A DNA stretch of 64,000 bases. It comes from Agitococcus lubricus (GTDB taxonomy: Bacteria; Pseudomonadota; Gammaproteobacteria; Pseudomonadales; Moraxellaceae). Numbering within the stretch: position 1 is the stretch's first letter; every line of letters begins with the position of its first letter. The position numbers and the translations under genes are program-made. Under the pieces are notes generated by a model. The model ran no database searches and was not told the DNA's origin. It saw only the letters and a program-made list of their open reading frames with translations. The stretch lies in the NCBI RefSeq assembly GCF_003051055.1, contig NZ_QAON01000007.1, positions 62,001 to 126,000 of the forward strand, given 5' to 3'. Shown piece after piece: positions 28,540 to 38,705 of the stretch.

Positions 28540-28950
28540 GCTTGACTCCTATGAAGAAAGATAGAACAGCCTCTTTTTTCCTTACGCCTAGCGTACCGTG
28601 CATCGCGACAAATCTTGTTAATCGTTGGCATGCACACTCAGTCGTGGAAAACGCGGAATGCCTCACAGGGTAAATCCGTCGTTTAGTCAACGCAAAATGA
28701 CAAGCGCGGTATATCCAACACGTTGTCTTATTGCGGTAGATAAACACATCTTGGCAAACAGACGACCCTGTCGTCGCTGTGGGCTGTAAGTTGAGAGAGT
28801 GTGACAAGCTATTTATTGCGATAAAACAGCACACGTCCTCTACAATCAGCGCGCATGATACGCGCTGATTATCACTTGTCTAGGGGATTTTTTTAGTTAT
28901 TTGGTTTTATCTTGACTGAAAACGTATAGGAACGTTAGGAGCTATTGGCC
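28540..28950. other. 411-bp intergenic region upstream of ccmF
   Basis: There is no convincing gene here. A long minus-strand open frame running into ccmF (28451-28834) has no family resemblance and overlaps ccmF in another frame. The only clear structure is a perfect 10-bp inverted repeat at 28844-28870. The ccm promoter is expected near 28540-28700. Confidence 0.6.
28844..28870. repeat. Perfect inverted repeat upstream of the ccm operon
   Basis: The arms AATCAGCGCG and CGCGCTGATT are separated by 7 bases (CATGATA). It lies 80 bp past the stop of the upstream gene and about 305 bp before ccmF. No T tract adjoins it on the minus strand, so a termination role is uncertain; it could be a regulator site or an mRNA hairpin. 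Confidence 0.5.
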
Positions 28951-29394
28951 CTACTTTTCATTGGCAATTTTATCAATATCGACATATTTGACGATATCCA
29001 TAAAACCATCCGCAACGCCTTTATCGGACATCAATTCTTGCATCGCTAATTTGCCCAAATATTCAAAGCCTGCCCCAACTGCCGCTTGGTCACGGTCATT
29101 GATTGCTGCTTTTATAGGTTGACGACAATCTTGGGTAAATAAACGGTTATATAATTCGCCTGCTGTACGTTCAATTTGACGTGCTTCCGTCGTACTAATA
29201 TTGGCAATCGAACCCACTGCGGGGTGTTTTGCCATCACCGCAAAAATAAAGCGAGATAAGTCTTTACGGTCTTTGCCCGAGGTTGCGTCAGCCAAACACA
29301 CCGAAATAATCTCTGCATGATTGGGTGCTGCCTGTACAACACCTGCACCCATACTTAACATCAGGCCGCTCATTACCATCAATTTATTCATCAT
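28951..29394 (-). CDS. Small periplasmic protein of unknown function
   Basis: This is a 147-residue protein with a signal peptide (MMNKLMVMSGLMLSMGAGVVQA). The mature part is mostly helical, with two conserved-looking Cys residues (ISVCLAD and TQDCRQP) that could form a disulfide, and a repeated Asp/Lys-rich C-terminus. I recognise no family. It starts one base after the TetR gene and so belongs to the tatD-tetR transcription unit. Confidence 0.65.
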   Translation of the reverse strand: MMNKLMVMSGLMLSMGAGVVQAAPNHAEIISVCLADATSGKDRKDLSRFIFAVMAKHPAVGSIANISTTEARQIERTAGELYNRLFTQDCRQPIKAAINDRDQAAVGAGFEYLGKLAMQELMSDKGVADGFMDIVKYVDIDKIANEK

Positions 29395-29395
29395 T

Positions 29396-30028
29396 TTATT
29401 CCTTTAGTGTAGAAACAGGTGTGTCATAGTGCTGATTTCCCAGCGCCAACAACGACTGTAATAAGGCCGCTAATAAACCTTGACGGTCGCCCAAATAACG
29501 TTGATAAAAACTGGAGTGTAAAATTGCCGCTGTTCCCTGTACCAATGCCCACCCCGCCGTCAAATAATCTCGTGCTGTCATCGGACTATTTTGTTGCTGT
29601 AAATGTTGGGTGACAAAGGGCAGCATCTGTCGCAAATAGCTTTTACGAATAAAATATAAACGGGCAAAATAAGGACGCAAGGTACGGCGTGTCGCAGCCA
29701 ATTTATTTTCTAAGCGTTCAAATAATAAATGTTTTTCGGGCGTGGCCAAACGAAAAGAAAAATACGCCTGAATAATTTGTGCTAAATCATTACTTTTAGC
29801 CGCTTCAAACAAGGTGGTTGCCAGTTCAGTTTCGTAGGCAATCAGCAGTTGCAAAATTAACTCATCTTTACTTTGAAAATGCTTATAAATCGTGCCTTTC
29901 GCTATACCAACGCGCTCAGCAATCATTTCAATGGTGATGGTTTCATCACCTAATTCCAATAATAGGTATTCGGCAGCATTCAGAATGGCCTGCTCTCTCG
30001 CTCGAAAAGCAATTGCTCGTTGAGTCAT
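29396..30028 (-). CDS. TetR-family transcriptional regulator
   Basis: This is a 210-residue DNA-binding protein. The N-terminal TetR domain is clear: AILNAAEYLLLELGDETITIEMIAERVGIAKGTIYKHFQSKDEL. The C-terminal ligand domain is helical. The ATG at 30028 overlaps the tatD stop as ATGA and is preferred to an upstream in-frame start. A TetR gene at this point after tatD is also found in Pseudomonas, where it closes the fab/tmk/holB/pilZ group. The target and ligand are unknown. Confidence 0.88.
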   Translation of the reverse strand: MTQRAIAFRAREQAILNAAEYLLLELGDETITIEMIAERVGIAKGTIYKHFQSKDELILQLLIAYETELATTLFEAAKSNDLAQIIQAYFSFRLATPEKHLLFERLENKLAATRRTLRPYFARLYFIRKSYLRQMLPFVTQHLQQQNSPMTARDYLTAGWALVQGTAAILHSSFYQRYLGDRQGLLAALLQSLLALGNQHYDTPVSTLKE

Positions 30029-30801
30029 ACACAAACGCCAAATAATTGAGCAAAATTTTGACGCGTTATTTGCGCCACCTCGTCTACCGTCAGTCCTTTC
30101 ACGTCTGCAACTGCTTGAGCAACGGCAGGTAGATAACGGGGTTCATTTTTTTTGCCACGATACGGGACAGGGGCTAAATACGGCGAGTCCGTTTCTATCA
30201 ACAAACGCGACATCGGTATGTGCTTGGCAACGTCACGTAAGGCTTTAGCGTTAGCAAAACTGACAATACCTGACAAAGAAATATAAAAACCCAATGCCAT
30301 GGCAGCCTCAGCCGTGGCCAAGTCTTCAGTAAAACAGTGAAGTACGCCTTGTGTGGCATGTTCTTCACGTAAAATGCGAATTGTATCGGCACGGGCATCA
30401 CGGGTATGCACAATTAAAGGTTTTTGCGTCAGTTTACTGGCATGCACATGCGTGATAAAGCTCTGTTGTTGGCTACTGGCTTGTTCGGGATGATAATAAT
30501 AATCTAAGCCTGTTTCCCCAATTGCCACGGCCTTAGGATGCTGTGCTAAACGACATAAGGTATCGACACTGATTTCTTGGCTGGTCTGCGCCACATCTGA
30601 CGGATGCACTCCCACCGAAAAACTAATATCGGTATTGGCTTCTGCCAGTGTCGACAAGGTCTGATAGTCGGTCAAGTCGACACTGACGGTTAAAAAGTGA
30701 CTCACCCCTTGCGCACGTGCTGCCGCTAAGGCAAGGTCAAGATTGCCTTGATAGGCATCTAGGTCGAGGCGGTCTAAATGACAATGAGAGTCTACAAACA
30801 T
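30025..30801 (-). CDS. TatD-family metal-dependent hydrolase
   Basis: This is a TIM-barrel metal-dependent hydrolase of the TatD family, members of which act as DNases or quality-control hydrolases. Metal ligands are visible in FVDSHCHLDRLDLD (HxH), AIGETGLDYYYH (Glu), PLIVHTRDA (His), VLHCFTED (His) and LLIETDSPYLAP (Asp). I chose the ATG at 30801, beginning MFVDSHCHLD; an earlier in-frame ATG adds eight non-conserved residues. It follows pilZ and overlaps the TetR gene by 4 bp. Confidence 0.92.
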   Translation of the reverse strand: MFVDSHCHLDRLDLDAYQGNLDLALAAARAQGVSHFLTVSVDLTDYQTLSTLAEANTDISFSVGVHPSDVAQTSQEISVDTLCRLAQHPKAVAIGETGLDYYYHPEQASSQQQSFITHVHASKLTQKPLIVHTRDARADTIRILREEHATQGVLHCFTEDLATAEAAMALGFYISLSGIVSFANAKALRDVAKHIPMSRLLIETDSPYLAPVPYRGKKNEPRYLPAVAQAVADVKGLTVDEVAQITRQNFAQLFGVCV

Positions 30802-30895
30802 AAGGTATGTATTTCTAATAAACAAAAACTATATATTTTATCCATACGCTCAGCACCTATATATCGCTGGAGTCGTTTGCACATCAGATACGCGT

Positions 30896-31240
30896 TTACA
30901 AGGTATATGTTGGTTTATCTGACTGTAAGGAGCCACCTAATTGTGCTTCAATTTTACGACGCGCAATGTCACCTTGTTCACCCACTAACTGCAAACCAAA
31001 GCCAGCAGGTCGTTGCCCTTGACTACGATGGTTCACCCAGACCACTTTACCCGTTAACGGAATACGCTCTGCGTCATCGGGCAAGGTTAATACAACAAAC
31101 ACTTCTTCGCCCAATTTGTATTGGCGTGGTGTAGGGACAAAAATAGCGCCGCCTTTAATAAAAGGCATATAACTCGCGTATAAGGTTGTTTTATCTTTAA
31201 TTGGCAGGTTGATAATACCTGCGCCACGCGGTAATCCCAT
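30896..31240 (-). CDS. pilZ: PilZ-domain protein
   Basis: This is a 114-residue single-domain PilZ protein. The fold is recognisable from LPIKDKTTLYASYMPFIKGGAIFVPT, the strand LGEEVFVVLTLP, GKVVWVNHRSQGQRPAGFGLQLV and the C-terminal helix. It lacks the RxxxR plus D/NxSxxG pair needed for cyclic-di-GMP binding, as in true type IV pilus PilZ proteins that act through PilB and FimX. The position between holB and tatD is the same as that of pilZ in Pseudomonas aeruginosa. Confidence 0.88.
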   Translation of the reverse strand: MGLPRGAGIINLPIKDKTTLYASYMPFIKGGAIFVPTPRQYKLGEEVFVVLTLPDDAERIPLTGKVVWVNHRSQGQRPAGFGLQLVGEQGDIARRKIEAQLGGSLQSDKPTYTL

Positions 31241-31262
31241 GACTCCCCCTCTTTATAGCTGT

Positions 31263-32258
31263 CTAACTGGCTAATTGTTGCCAAAAATTATCAATCAATA
31301 ATGCTGGCTGAATATTGGCAGATAATAAGCGCATCGCTTCTGAACAATATTGATGCCATTGATTGAGAGCGACCGATGTACTGTTAGCGGCAATTTCTGT
31401 CATTATAGGCAATAAGTCTCTGTTTTTGATAGCACTGGCTTGCCCTAAACTCAACAATAACACATCTGACAGTAATAATTGCATCGCCCAAAACATATCT
31501 TCAGGTTTGGCTTGTTTTTGCCAATGTTGTGCTATTTGTAAACTGCTCTGTTTTTTCTGACGTACCGCTAATAGATGCTGTGCTAGTGGTTGACGTATGG
31601 TAAAACCCGCTTGTTGTGTCAGTGCTAACGCGGCTAAGGGGGCATTTTCGGTAAGTGCCAGTAATAACGGTGCTTGTTCGGGCTGTGTCAGTTGTGGCAT
31701 TAACCATGCTAACGCCTGTTGCGTATTTGGCGCGGTTAATGTCAGATGCTGACAACGGCTACGTAGTGTGGGCAAAATGGCTTGTGCTTGTTCGGTGATT
31801 AAAAAAATAGCCGTCTTTTCACCTGGTTCTTCTAGTGTTTTGAGTAAGCTATTGGCGGCATTGCTGTTTAAGGTGTCTGCTGCTGCAATAACCGCTACCC
31901 GATAACCATTTAACTGGGGTGATTTATTGAGAAACTCAATTAATTCACGCACCTGCTCCACTTTAATAACTTTGCTGACTTTGCCTGTTTTTTCGTCGGT
32001 TTGGGCTTGCACGAGTCGGTAGTCAGGATGACTCTCAGCTTGCCATAATTGGCAACTTTTACAACGGCCACACGCGCCATGAGCTGGGTCGGGTTGTTGA
32101 CATAACAGCCATGCGCTGAGCGCGTTTACAAAATGTTGTTTGCCAACCCCCGCAACACCACTCATTAAAAATGCATGCGCCAGTCCTTGCCCAGACCGCC
32201 GTTTGAGCAATGACTGCCATGGCGCTTGTTGCCAAGGATAGACGATAGGCATGGTCAT
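31263..32258 (-). CDS. holB: DNA polymerase III subunit delta'
   Basis: HolB is a clamp-loader subunit. The product (331 residues from the ATG at 32258) has the AAA+ P-loop-like [15 protein letters not shown], which is degenerate as expected for delta', the zinc module [20 protein letters not shown], and the sensor region [22 protein letters not shown]. The start overlaps the tmk stop as ATGA. It lies in the conserved tmk-holB-pilZ order. Confidence 0.94.
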   Translation of the reverse strand: MTMPIVYPWQQAPWQSLLKRRSGQGLAHAFLMSGVAGVGKQHFVNALSAWLLCQQPDPAHGACGRCKSCQLWQAESHPDYRLVQAQTDEKTGKVSKVIKVEQVRELIEFLNKSPQLNGYRVAVIAAADTLNSNAANSLLKTLEEPGEKTAIFLITEQAQAILPTLRSRCQHLTLTAPNTQQALAWLMPQLTQPEQAPLLLALTENAPLAALALTQQAGFTIRQPLAQHLLAVRQKKQSSLQIAQHWQKQAKPEDMFWAMQLLLSDVLLLSLGQASAIKNRDLLPIMTEIAANSTSVALNQWHQYCSEAMRLLSANIQPALLIDNFWQQLAS

Positions 32259-32884
32259 AATGTATGTACCGCCACCCAATGTGCTAAGGCCTGTTGAATT
32301 TGTGCTTGTACGTCTTCTATTGAAGCAGTGGCATCTATACGCCGAAAACGCTGTGGTTCGGCTTGTGCACGCTGGCGATATATGGCACGCACCTTGTCAA
32401 AAAAGGAGGCTTTTTCTTGCTCAAAACGGTCAAGCTGTTGCCGTTTTGCCGCACGTGCTAAACCCACTTCGACGGGCGCATCTAACCATAAGGTGAGTTG
32501 TGGACGTAAGTCAGCTTGCACTAATTGTTCTAGAAGCGCAATTTTCTGGTTATCTACGCCACGTCCTCCCCCCTGATAGGCATAGGTCGCGTCCGTGAAA
32601 CGGTCACATAATACCCACTTTTTGGCAGCGAGCGCAGGCTTAATCACTTGCTCAATGTGTTGAGCGCGTGCTGCAAACAGTAAGAGTAACTCTGCATTGA
32701 CCGCTACAGGCTCTTGGCTTTTATTGAGCAATAAATGCCGTATTTGCTCTGCTAAGGGCGTCCCACCAGGTTCGCGGGTACTGATAAAAGGGACATGATG
32801 CCCCTGTAAATACTGTTGCATAAAACCTAATGCGGTACTTTTTCCGACGCCTTCTGTGCCTTCGAGTGTGATAAATACGGGCAT
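32255..32884 (-). CDS. tmk: Thymidylate kinase
   Basis: Thymidylate kinase phosphorylates dTMP to dTDP. The 209-residue protein has the P-loop [14 protein letters not shown], the dTMP-binding [19 protein letters not shown], the [16 protein letters not shown] segment and the LID region. The ATG at 32884 follows an AAGGA and lies one base past the mltG stop, so I prefer it to an in-frame upstream start. It is translationally coupled with holB. Confidence 0.96.
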   Translation of the reverse strand: MPVFITLEGTEGVGKSTALGFMQQYLQGHHVPFISTREPGGTPLAEQIRHLLLNKSQEPVAVNAELLLLFAARAQHIEQVIKPALAAKKWVLCDRFTDATYAYQGGGRGVDNQKIALLEQLVQADLRPQLTLWLDAPVEVGLARAAKRQQLDRFEQEKASFFDKVRAIYRQRAQAEPQRFRRIDATASIEDVQAQIQQALAHWVAVHTL

Positions 32885-32885
32885 A

Positions 32886-34037
32886 CTATGGTCCTTTTCG
32901 TGCTTGCAAATAGGCTTGAACCGCACGATTGTGTTCGTTTAGTGTGGTGCTAAAGGTATGCCGCCCTGTGCCGTCGCCTTTAGCCACAAAATAAACCTCC
33001 GTACCTGCCGCAGGATTTAATGCCGCCTCAATCGCTGCTTTACTCGGCAGTGCAATCGGTGTAGGCGGTAATCCATTAATACGATAGGTGTTGTAAGGGG
33101 TATAGGTCAATAAATCGGTTTTTCTAATATTACCGTTGTAGCTGTCACCCATGCCATAAATGACGGTTGGGTCTGTTTGCAGGCGCATTCCCTGTTGTAA
33201 ACGCCGAACAAAAACACCCGCAATTTGTGGTCGCTCTGCCGCGTTTGCTGTCTCTTTTTCGACAATAGACGCCATAATTAACGCATCATAAGGCGACTGA
33301 TACGGTAAATTGGCCGCACGATTTGCCCATGCCTGTTTGAGAATTTTTTGCTGTTGCTGGTATAAACGGCTTAATATTTTAATGTCTGTTTCGTCGGGTG
33401 GAAAAATATAGGTATCGGGCGCAAATAGGCCTTCAGGATGCCGCTCTTCAATGCCTAATAGGGCCAAGACCTCACTGTCTGTTTTATGGCTTAAGGTTTG
33501 CTTTACTTGCGGATGACGGGCTAATTGCTGACGAAGTTGCTTAAAGCTAATCCCCTCGACAACGGTAATTTTCGTCATAACCAAGCCTTCACCGTTTGAC
33601 AATTGTGCTAATAATTGCATCGTATTCAGTGGTGGTTTAAACAAATAAGTGCCTGTTTGTAGTGGTTTAGTTGTGTGGAAGCGTAAATACAATTTAGCCC
33701 ATACGGTACTGGGTAATACGCCGTCGCTATTTAATTGCTCAATGACATCGGCATAATGCTGGCCTTTATCTATCTGTAATTTATAGCCTGCTGTTGGTAC
33801 ATCTATCGTTTTTAATAGCCCCCAATAACCCCATGCTAACAAAGCACATAAGCATACCAGCACCATAATGACGCTAGACCTTAAGAGATGGAATTGTTTT
33901 TGGGGCGGATTATTTTTGGGTATGCGTGTAGTAGCACGTTTAGCCCGAGGTTTACGCGGTTTAGTAGACGTCTCTGTCCCCGTTTTAGGCGTGCGTGCAG
34001 CGCGGGGCTTGCGTGGAGGTTTAGGCGTATCAGACAT
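32886..34037 (-). CDS. mltG: Endolytic peptidoglycan transglycosylase MltG
   Basis: MltG is an inner-membrane enzyme that cleaves nascent glycan strands and probably sets their length. The protein (383 residues from 34037) has a basic, Pro-rich cytosolic N-terminus, one transmembrane helix ([20 protein letters not shown]), and the YceG domain with the catalytic Glu in [16 protein letters not shown] and the segment [14 protein letters not shown]. The ATG at 34037 begins [10 protein letters not shown] and overlaps pabC by 8 bp. Confidence 0.93.
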   Translation of the reverse strand: MSDTPKPPRKPRAARTPKTGTETSTKPRKPRAKRATTRIPKNNPPQKQFHLLRSSVIMVLVCLCALLAWGYWGLLKTIDVPTAGYKLQIDKGQHYADVIEQLNSDGVLPSTVWAKLYLRFHTTKPLQTGTYLFKPPLNTMQLLAQLSNGEGLVMTKITVVEGISFKQLRQQLARHPQVKQTLSHKTDSEVLALLGIEERHPEGLFAPDTYIFPPDETDIKILSRLYQQQQKILKQAWANRAANLPYQSPYDALIMASIVEKETANAAERPQIAGVFVRRLQQGMRLQTDPTVIYGMGDSYNGNIRKTDLLTYTPYNTYRINGLPPTPIALPSKAAIEAALNPAAGTEVYFVAKGDGTGRHTFSTTLNEHNRAVQAYLQARKGP

Positions 34038-34845
34038 AATATAACTGTTGTTGTAAATGCTGGGTAATCGGATTATCCGCTTTGCTATGTTGCCCAATCT
34101 GCCGTATCGGCCAAATACCGTAAACACTATTACAAAAAAACGCCTCATCGGCATTGACGATATCGTCTATCCCTAACGTAGCTTCAGTAACAGCATACCC
34201 TAATTGGGGAGCAAGTTGACAGAGATGCTCACGCATAATTCCTGCCACCCCTGCTAACTCTAAACGTGGTGTCCATAATTGACCATCACGCACGATAAAC
34301 ATATTACTAAATACCCCTTCAGTGACATGGCCAAAATAGTCCAGCACAATGCCTTCGGGATAGGCAGTCAATGCCAACTCTTGGCGTAACAAAACTTGCT
34401 CTAAACGATTCACATGTTTTAAGCCCGCCAAGGTCGGATTGATGCCTAAACGACCTTGGAGTACATCTGTTTTAATACCTGTTTGGTTAGCCACAGGGTG
34501 TAAGTTGAGGGGATAGGCATAAAAATAACAATGCGTTTTTTGTTGGGGGTCTGGCAAGTAACCACGCCCGCCCTCGCCCCGTGTCACGATAATTTTAGCC
34601 ATTGCTTGAGGAAATTGCGCAACAAACTGCAAAAAATCCTGTTGCCACTGGGCAAAATCATCCGTATTGAGCTGTAAACGCTGGCAACCTATCCACAGTC
34701 GTTGCCAATGCAAGTCGAGCAAAGGTACTTGCGCTTGCTCAACACGCAAGGTACTAAATAAGCCATCGCCATAGGCAAAGCCGCGTTCTAATGGTGATAG
34801 GCACTGAATGGGTTGCCCGTTTAACCAACACGCTAATAGCGTCAC
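34030..34845 (-). CDS. pabC: Aminodeoxychorismate lyase PabC
   Basis: This is a PLP-dependent lyase that releases p-aminobenzoate and pyruvate from aminodeoxychorismate in folate synthesis. The 271-residue fold-type IV protein shows RGFAYGDGLFSTLRV, GEGGRGYLPDPQ, LKHVNRLEQVLLRQEL (with the Schiff-base Lys), VTEGVFSNMFIVRDG and VAGIMREHL. It starts 3 bp after fabF and overlaps mltG, within the fatty acid cluster as in other gammaproteobacteria. Confidence 0.94.
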   Translation of the reverse strand: MTLLACWLNGQPIQCLSPLERGFAYGDGLFSTLRVEQAQVPLLDLHWQRLWIGCQRLQLNTDDFAQWQQDFLQFVAQFPQAMAKIIVTRGEGGRGYLPDPQQKTHCYFYAYPLNLHPVANQTGIKTDVLQGRLGINPTLAGLKHVNRLEQVLLRQELALTAYPEGIVLDYFGHVTEGVFSNMFIVRDGQLWTPRLELAGVAGIMREHLCQLAPQLGYAVTEATLGIDDIVNADEAFFCNSVYGIWPIRQIGQHSKADNPITQHLQQQLYYV

Positions 34846-34848
34846 AGC

Positions 34849-36087
34849 TTATACACGCTTAAAGATAAGACTGCCGTTGGTACCACCAAAACCAAAGGAA
34901 TTGGATAAGGCAACATCTATCTTCATGCGACGTGCCTGATTGGGTACGTAGTCAAGACAACATTGTGGGTCTGGATTGTCTAAATTGATGGTTGGCGGTG
35001 CGATATTATCACGAATTGCTAACACGCTAAAAATTGCCTCAACTGCCCCTGCCGCACCGAGTAAGTGGCCAATCATCGATTTGGTTGAACTGACCGCTAA
35101 ACGCGTCGCATGCTCGCCAAATACCTGTTCTATGGCCTGTGACTCTGCGACATCGCCCGCAGGTGTACTGGTTCCGTGCGCATTGATGTAATCCACAGCC
35201 GATGGGTGGAGCTGTGCATCCTTTAAGGCATTACGCATGGCCGCCGCTGCACCCTCTCCATTTTCAGAAGGTGCAGTAATATGAAAGGCATCGTCGCTCA
35301 TGCCAAAACCGACTAACTCTGCATAAATAGGCGCGCCACGGCTGACAGCATGTTCATATTCTTCTAAGACTAATACGCCTGCACCATCACCCAATACAAA
35401 ACCATCACGGTCTACATCAAAAGGACGACTCGCAGCTTGAGGGTTGTCATTACGCGTAGATAAGGCACGAGCGGCCGCAAAACCTGCCATCCCTAAGGGA
35501 GATGACCCTTTCTCCGCCCCTCCCGCCAAAAAGACATCGGCATCCCCATAGGCAATTAAACGTGCCGCCAAACCAATACAGTGTGTGGCGGTGGTACATG
35601 CAGTGGTCACGGCCAAATTAGGCCCTTTTAAGCCAAAACGAATAGCGAGTAAGCCCGCCGCCATATTGATAATCGAGCCTGGCACAAAAAATGGTGAAAT
35701 TTTATTGGGTCCGTCTTGATTCAGAATGTCGTGGTTACGTTCAATAGACGTGAGTCCACCAATACCAGAGCCTAAAGCAACACCAATACGGCTGGCATTT
35801 TCGGGCGTGACGGTGAGTTTGGCATCTGCTAAGGCTTGAACACCCGCAGCAACCCCATAGTGCATAAACTCATCATAGCGGCGTAATTCTTTGGCAGGCA
35901 TATAGTTTTCTGCCGTAAAATCACGGACTAAGCCTGCAAAACGCGTTTTATAGGAAGATGTATCAAAATCATCAATGAGACTAATACCACTTTTGGCAGC
36001 TAAAATACCTGCCCATGTTGTAGCAACATCAGCCCCTAATGACGTCACCATACCTAAACCCGTGACGACAACGCGACGACGACTCAT
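34849..36087 (-). CDS. fabF: 3-oxoacyl-[ACP] synthase 2 FabF
   Basis: FabF condenses malonyl-ACP with acyl-ACP in chain elongation. The 412-residue protein has the active-site Cys in [13 protein letters not shown], His in [16 protein letters not shown], and the Lys/His pair in [18 protein letters not shown]. The ATG at 36087 starts the conserved [16 protein letters not shown] and has a GGAG upstream; the in-frame extension to 36108 is not family-like. A terminator in front (36371-36410) indicates it has its own promoter, apart from acpP. Confidence 0.96.
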   Translation of the reverse strand: MSRRRVVVTGLGMVTSLGADVATTWAGILAAKSGISLIDDFDTSSYKTRFAGLVRDFTAENYMPAKELRRYDEFMHYGVAAGVQALADAKLTVTPENASRIGVALGSGIGGLTSIERNHDILNQDGPNKISPFFVPGSIINMAAGLLAIRFGLKGPNLAVTTACTTATHCIGLAARLIAYGDADVFLAGGAEKGSSPLGMAGFAAARALSTRNDNPQAASRPFDVDRDGFVLGDGAGVLVLEEYEHAVSRGAPIYAELVGFGMSDDAFHITAPSENGEGAAAAMRNALKDAQLHPSAVDYINAHGTSTPAGDVAESQAIEQVFGEHATRLAVSSTKSMIGHLLGAAGAVEAIFSVLAIRDNIAPPTINLDNPDPQCCLDYVPNQARRMKIDVALSNSFGFGGTNGSLIFKRV

Positions 36088-36423
36088 ATCATACGCTCCA
36101 CACTGCACAGGACACAGGACGTCTCACTGAGCGCACTGTATCCACTGTTATTGATTATTCCGAAGACTTAGCGATAGCTGTCGGTGATTCAATGGATGAA
36201 ATATCACTGTCGCAATATAAACACTATTGTCACGATGACAATCTGCAATATTTTAATTGCGGTTTATTTGCTCAGATTTCCAGCATTTTTAGGCATTTTG
36301 CCTTTGGATTATGACGATATAAAGACGAATACGGATAACGACATATTCGTAAAGCGCCTGCGAGTGTTCAAAAAAAAAGCCGCACACTCACAATGAGTAT
36401 ACGGCTTTTTGTAGTCACACCAA
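36088..36423. other. Intergenic region between acpP and fabF
   Basis: These 336 bases hold the acpP terminator at the right end (36371-36410) and presumably the fabF promoter. I see no supported gene; a 70-codon plus-strand frame (36184-36396) runs into the terminator and has no recognisable product. Confidence 0.6.
36371..36410 (-). terminator. Intrinsic terminator after acpP
   Basis: On the minus strand, AAAAAGCCG pairs with CGGCTTTTT, an inner stem ACTCA / TGAGT continues it, and a run of eight T residues follows. It lies 13 bp past the acpP stop, which explains how this highly expressed gene can be uncoupled from fabF. Confidence 0.9.
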
Positions 36424-36660
36424 TTACTTAGCGTTAGCAGTTACATAGTCAATCGCTGCTTGTACGGTGCTGATTTTTTCGGCTTCTTCATCGGGGATTT
36501 CGGTCTCGAATTCTTCTTCTAAGGCCATGACCAATTCTACAGTGTCCAAAGAGTCGGCTCCGAGGTCGTCAACAAAGGAAGATTCATTTTTGACATCTTC
36601 TAATTTAACGCCTAATTGTTCTGCAACAATCTTCTTAACGCGTTCTTCAATGTTACTCAC
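36424..36660 (-). CDS. acpP: Acyl carrier protein
   Basis: This is a 78-residue acidic carrier of acyl intermediates in fatty acid synthesis. The phosphopantetheine attachment Ser lies in [21 protein letters not shown], with the standard N-terminal [15 protein letters not shown]. It lies 179 bp downstream of fabG, more than usual, and has its own strong terminator, so separate expression is likely. Confidence 0.98.
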   Translation of the reverse strand: MSNIEERVKKIVAEQLGVKLEDVKNESSFVDDLGADSLDTVELVMALEEEFETEIPDEEAEKISTVQAAIDYVTANAK

Positions 36661-36839
36661 TTTCTTTATTCTCCTAGGGATGGATTCTATAGTGAATCAA
36701 GGCGAGCCGCCGAGGCGAGGTTTATGCCTTAATCCAACGCTGCTGTACACTACAACAGATTTACAATTCAAACAATGGCCGTAGTGTAGGCAGCTATGTT
36801 TGACTGCGCAAGCCTTAAGCCACTATTTGATGAAAACAG

Positions 36840-37580
36840 TTACATATACATACCGCCATTGACCGCTAAAGTCACGCCATTGATATAACCTGCTTGGTCA
36901 CTCGCCAAAAAGCTAACCGCATGGGCGATATCTTCGGGTTGTCCCAAGCGAGCGGCAGGAATTTGTGCCAACATAGTCGCTTGTTGACTTTCGGTTAAGG
37001 CATGTGTCATATCAGTTTCAATAAAACCTGGTGCAATACAATTGACGGTAATGCCACGACTGCCCATTTCTTTGGCTAGGGCACGGCTAAAACCTTCTAA
37101 ACCCGCTTTGGCCGCCGCATAGTTACACTGCCCTGCATTACCCATCAGACCCACGACCGAACTGATATTAATGATTCGTCCCCAACGCGCTTTACTCATG
37201 CCTTTCAAACAGGCTTTAGATAAGCGAAAAATCGCGCTCAAATTGGTGTTAATCACGGCATCCCAGTCTGAGTCTTTCATCCGCAACAACAAGCCATCGC
37301 GGGTAATGCCTGCATTATTGACTAAAATTAAGGGCGCACCAAAACGACTATTCACTTGCTCTAAAAATGCATCAATACGGTCAGCTTGTGTGACATCTAA
37401 GGCCATACCCACACCTTGTGCTTGGCTTTCTTGCAAATAGGCACTGATGGCCTGTGCTCCTGCTTCGGTTGTGGCTGTGCCAATGACCACAGCACCCTGT
37501 GCGGCAAGTTGCTGGGCAATGGCTTTACCGATACCACGACTTGCGCCTGTAACCAGTACGACTTTTCCTGCTAATGACAT
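36840..37580 (-). CDS. fabG: 3-oxoacyl-[ACP] reductase FabG
   Basis: This is an NADPH-dependent short-chain dehydrogenase that reduces 3-ketoacyl-ACP. The 246-residue protein has the cofactor loop TGASRGIGKAIAQ, NNAGITRDGLLLRMKD, the catalytic Ser in INISSVVGLMGN, Tyr-x-x-x-Lys in CNYAAAKAGLEGFSRALA, and the FabG-typical NCIAPGFIETDMT. It lies 21 bp after fabD. Confidence 0.97.
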   Translation of the reverse strand: MSLAGKVVLVTGASRGIGKAIAQQLAAQGAVVIGTATTEAGAQAISAYLQESQAQGVGMALDVTQADRIDAFLEQVNSRFGAPLILVNNAGITRDGLLLRMKDSDWDAVINTNLSAIFRLSKACLKGMSKARWGRIINISSVVGLMGNAGQCNYAAAKAGLEGFSRALAKEMGSRGITVNCIAPGFIETDMTHALTESQQATMLAQIPAARLGQPEDIAHAVSFLASDQAGYINGVTLAVNGGMYM

Positions 37581-37601
37581 ATTTTTTCCTCGTGCGTTGG
37601 C

Positions 37602-38525
37602 TTAACCTGCCAGAGCATTCACCAAACTGCTGGCATTTTCTAGCGATTCACAGCGTAAATTTTTATCAATTCGTTTATTAAGACCACATAATACCTTACC
37701 CGGCCCACATTCAATGACGCGGTCAACGCCTTGACTCGCCAACCATTCGACAGTCGCTACCCACTTGACGGGACTGTACAACTGGGCAATCAATGCTTGA
37801 CGAATGGCCTGACTGTCAGCTTCGATACGTGCAGCAACATTTTGTACCACAGGGATGGCAGCTTGATGAAAATCAATATTTTCTAAGGCATCGGCTAATT
37901 TTTCAGCAGCAGGACGCATCAATGAGCTATGGGCAGGCACACTGACAGGTAAAATTAACGCCCGTTTAGCGCCGCGTTCCGTGGCTGCTTTCATCGCAGC
38001 ATGTACGGCATCGGTTTCACCCGCAATCACCACCTGTGCAGGCGCATTAAAATTCACTGCCTCCACCACGCCTACGGATGCAGCCGATTGGCAGGCTGCC
38101 AATACCTCCGCATCTTCTAAGCCCAAAATAGCCGCCATCGCCCCTAAACCCATCGGGACAGCTTGCTGCATCAAACGTCCACGCAAGGAAACTAAACGCA
38201 CACCATCTGCCAACGAGATGACACCACTGGCAACTAAGGCTGTGTATTCCCCCAAGGAATGGCCCGCTAAATAATCAGGATTTGCTCCCCCAAATGCACG
38301 CCATACTCGCCATAAGGCCACGCCTGCAGTTAACAAAACAGGTTGTGTATATTCTGTTTTATGCAGATCCGTTTCGTTATGTTGACATAACTGCCACAAA
38401 TCTAAACCTAAGGCATCGGAGGCTTCACCAAAGGTTTGATTGATGAGGGGATATTGAGCGGCTACATCTGCCAACATACCGAGTTGCTGTGAACCTTGAC
38501 CAGGAAATACAAAGGCTAATGTCAT
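37602..38525 (-). CDS. fabD: Malonyl-CoA:ACP transacylase FabD
   Basis: FabD loads malonyl units onto ACP. The product (307 residues) has the N-terminal LAFVFPGQGSQQLGML, the active-site Ser in LAGHSLGEYTALVASG, the Arg in RGRLMQQAVPMG and the catalytic His in VSVPAHSSLM. I chose the ATG at 38525 directly before TLAFVFPGQG; in-frame ATGs upstream add residues that do not fit the family. Confidence 0.96.
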   Translation of the reverse strand: MTLAFVFPGQGSQQLGMLADVAAQYPLINQTFGEASDALGLDLWQLCQHNETDLHKTEYTQPVLLTAGVALWRVWRAFGGANPDYLAGHSLGEYTALVASGVISLADGVRLVSLRGRLMQQAVPMGLGAMAAILGLEDAEVLAACQSAASVGVVEAVNFNAPAQVVIAGETDAVHAAMKAATERGAKRALILPVSVPAHSSLMRPAAEKLADALENIDFHQAAIPVVQNVAARIEADSQAIRQALIAQLYSPVKWVATVEWLASQGVDRVIECGPGKVLCGLNKRIDKNLRCESLENASSLVNALAG

Positions 38526-38705
38526 TATTTCTTTATCTCTCATAAAGACCCATGACACCGCTGTACAACCGTGGCTGAACATCATGTGACCATTCGGGTC
38601 TGACTTAAACAATTACGCGACGCATCTGACGACCAAACAGAGAATCTATCAACGCGCTTTACACCGTATGCCTACATTTTAGGTATGCAGCCTAGACGGA
38701 CGTTG

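Noticed and set aside
28451-28834. Minus-strand open frame of 127 codons upstream of ccmF
   Set aside because: It overlaps the start of ccmF in another frame, has no ribosome site or known motif, and is Cys/Arg-rich like frame-shadow translations.
36184-36396. 70-codon plus-strand open frame between fabF and acpP
   Set aside because: Its end lies in the acpP terminator and it has no family resemblance.
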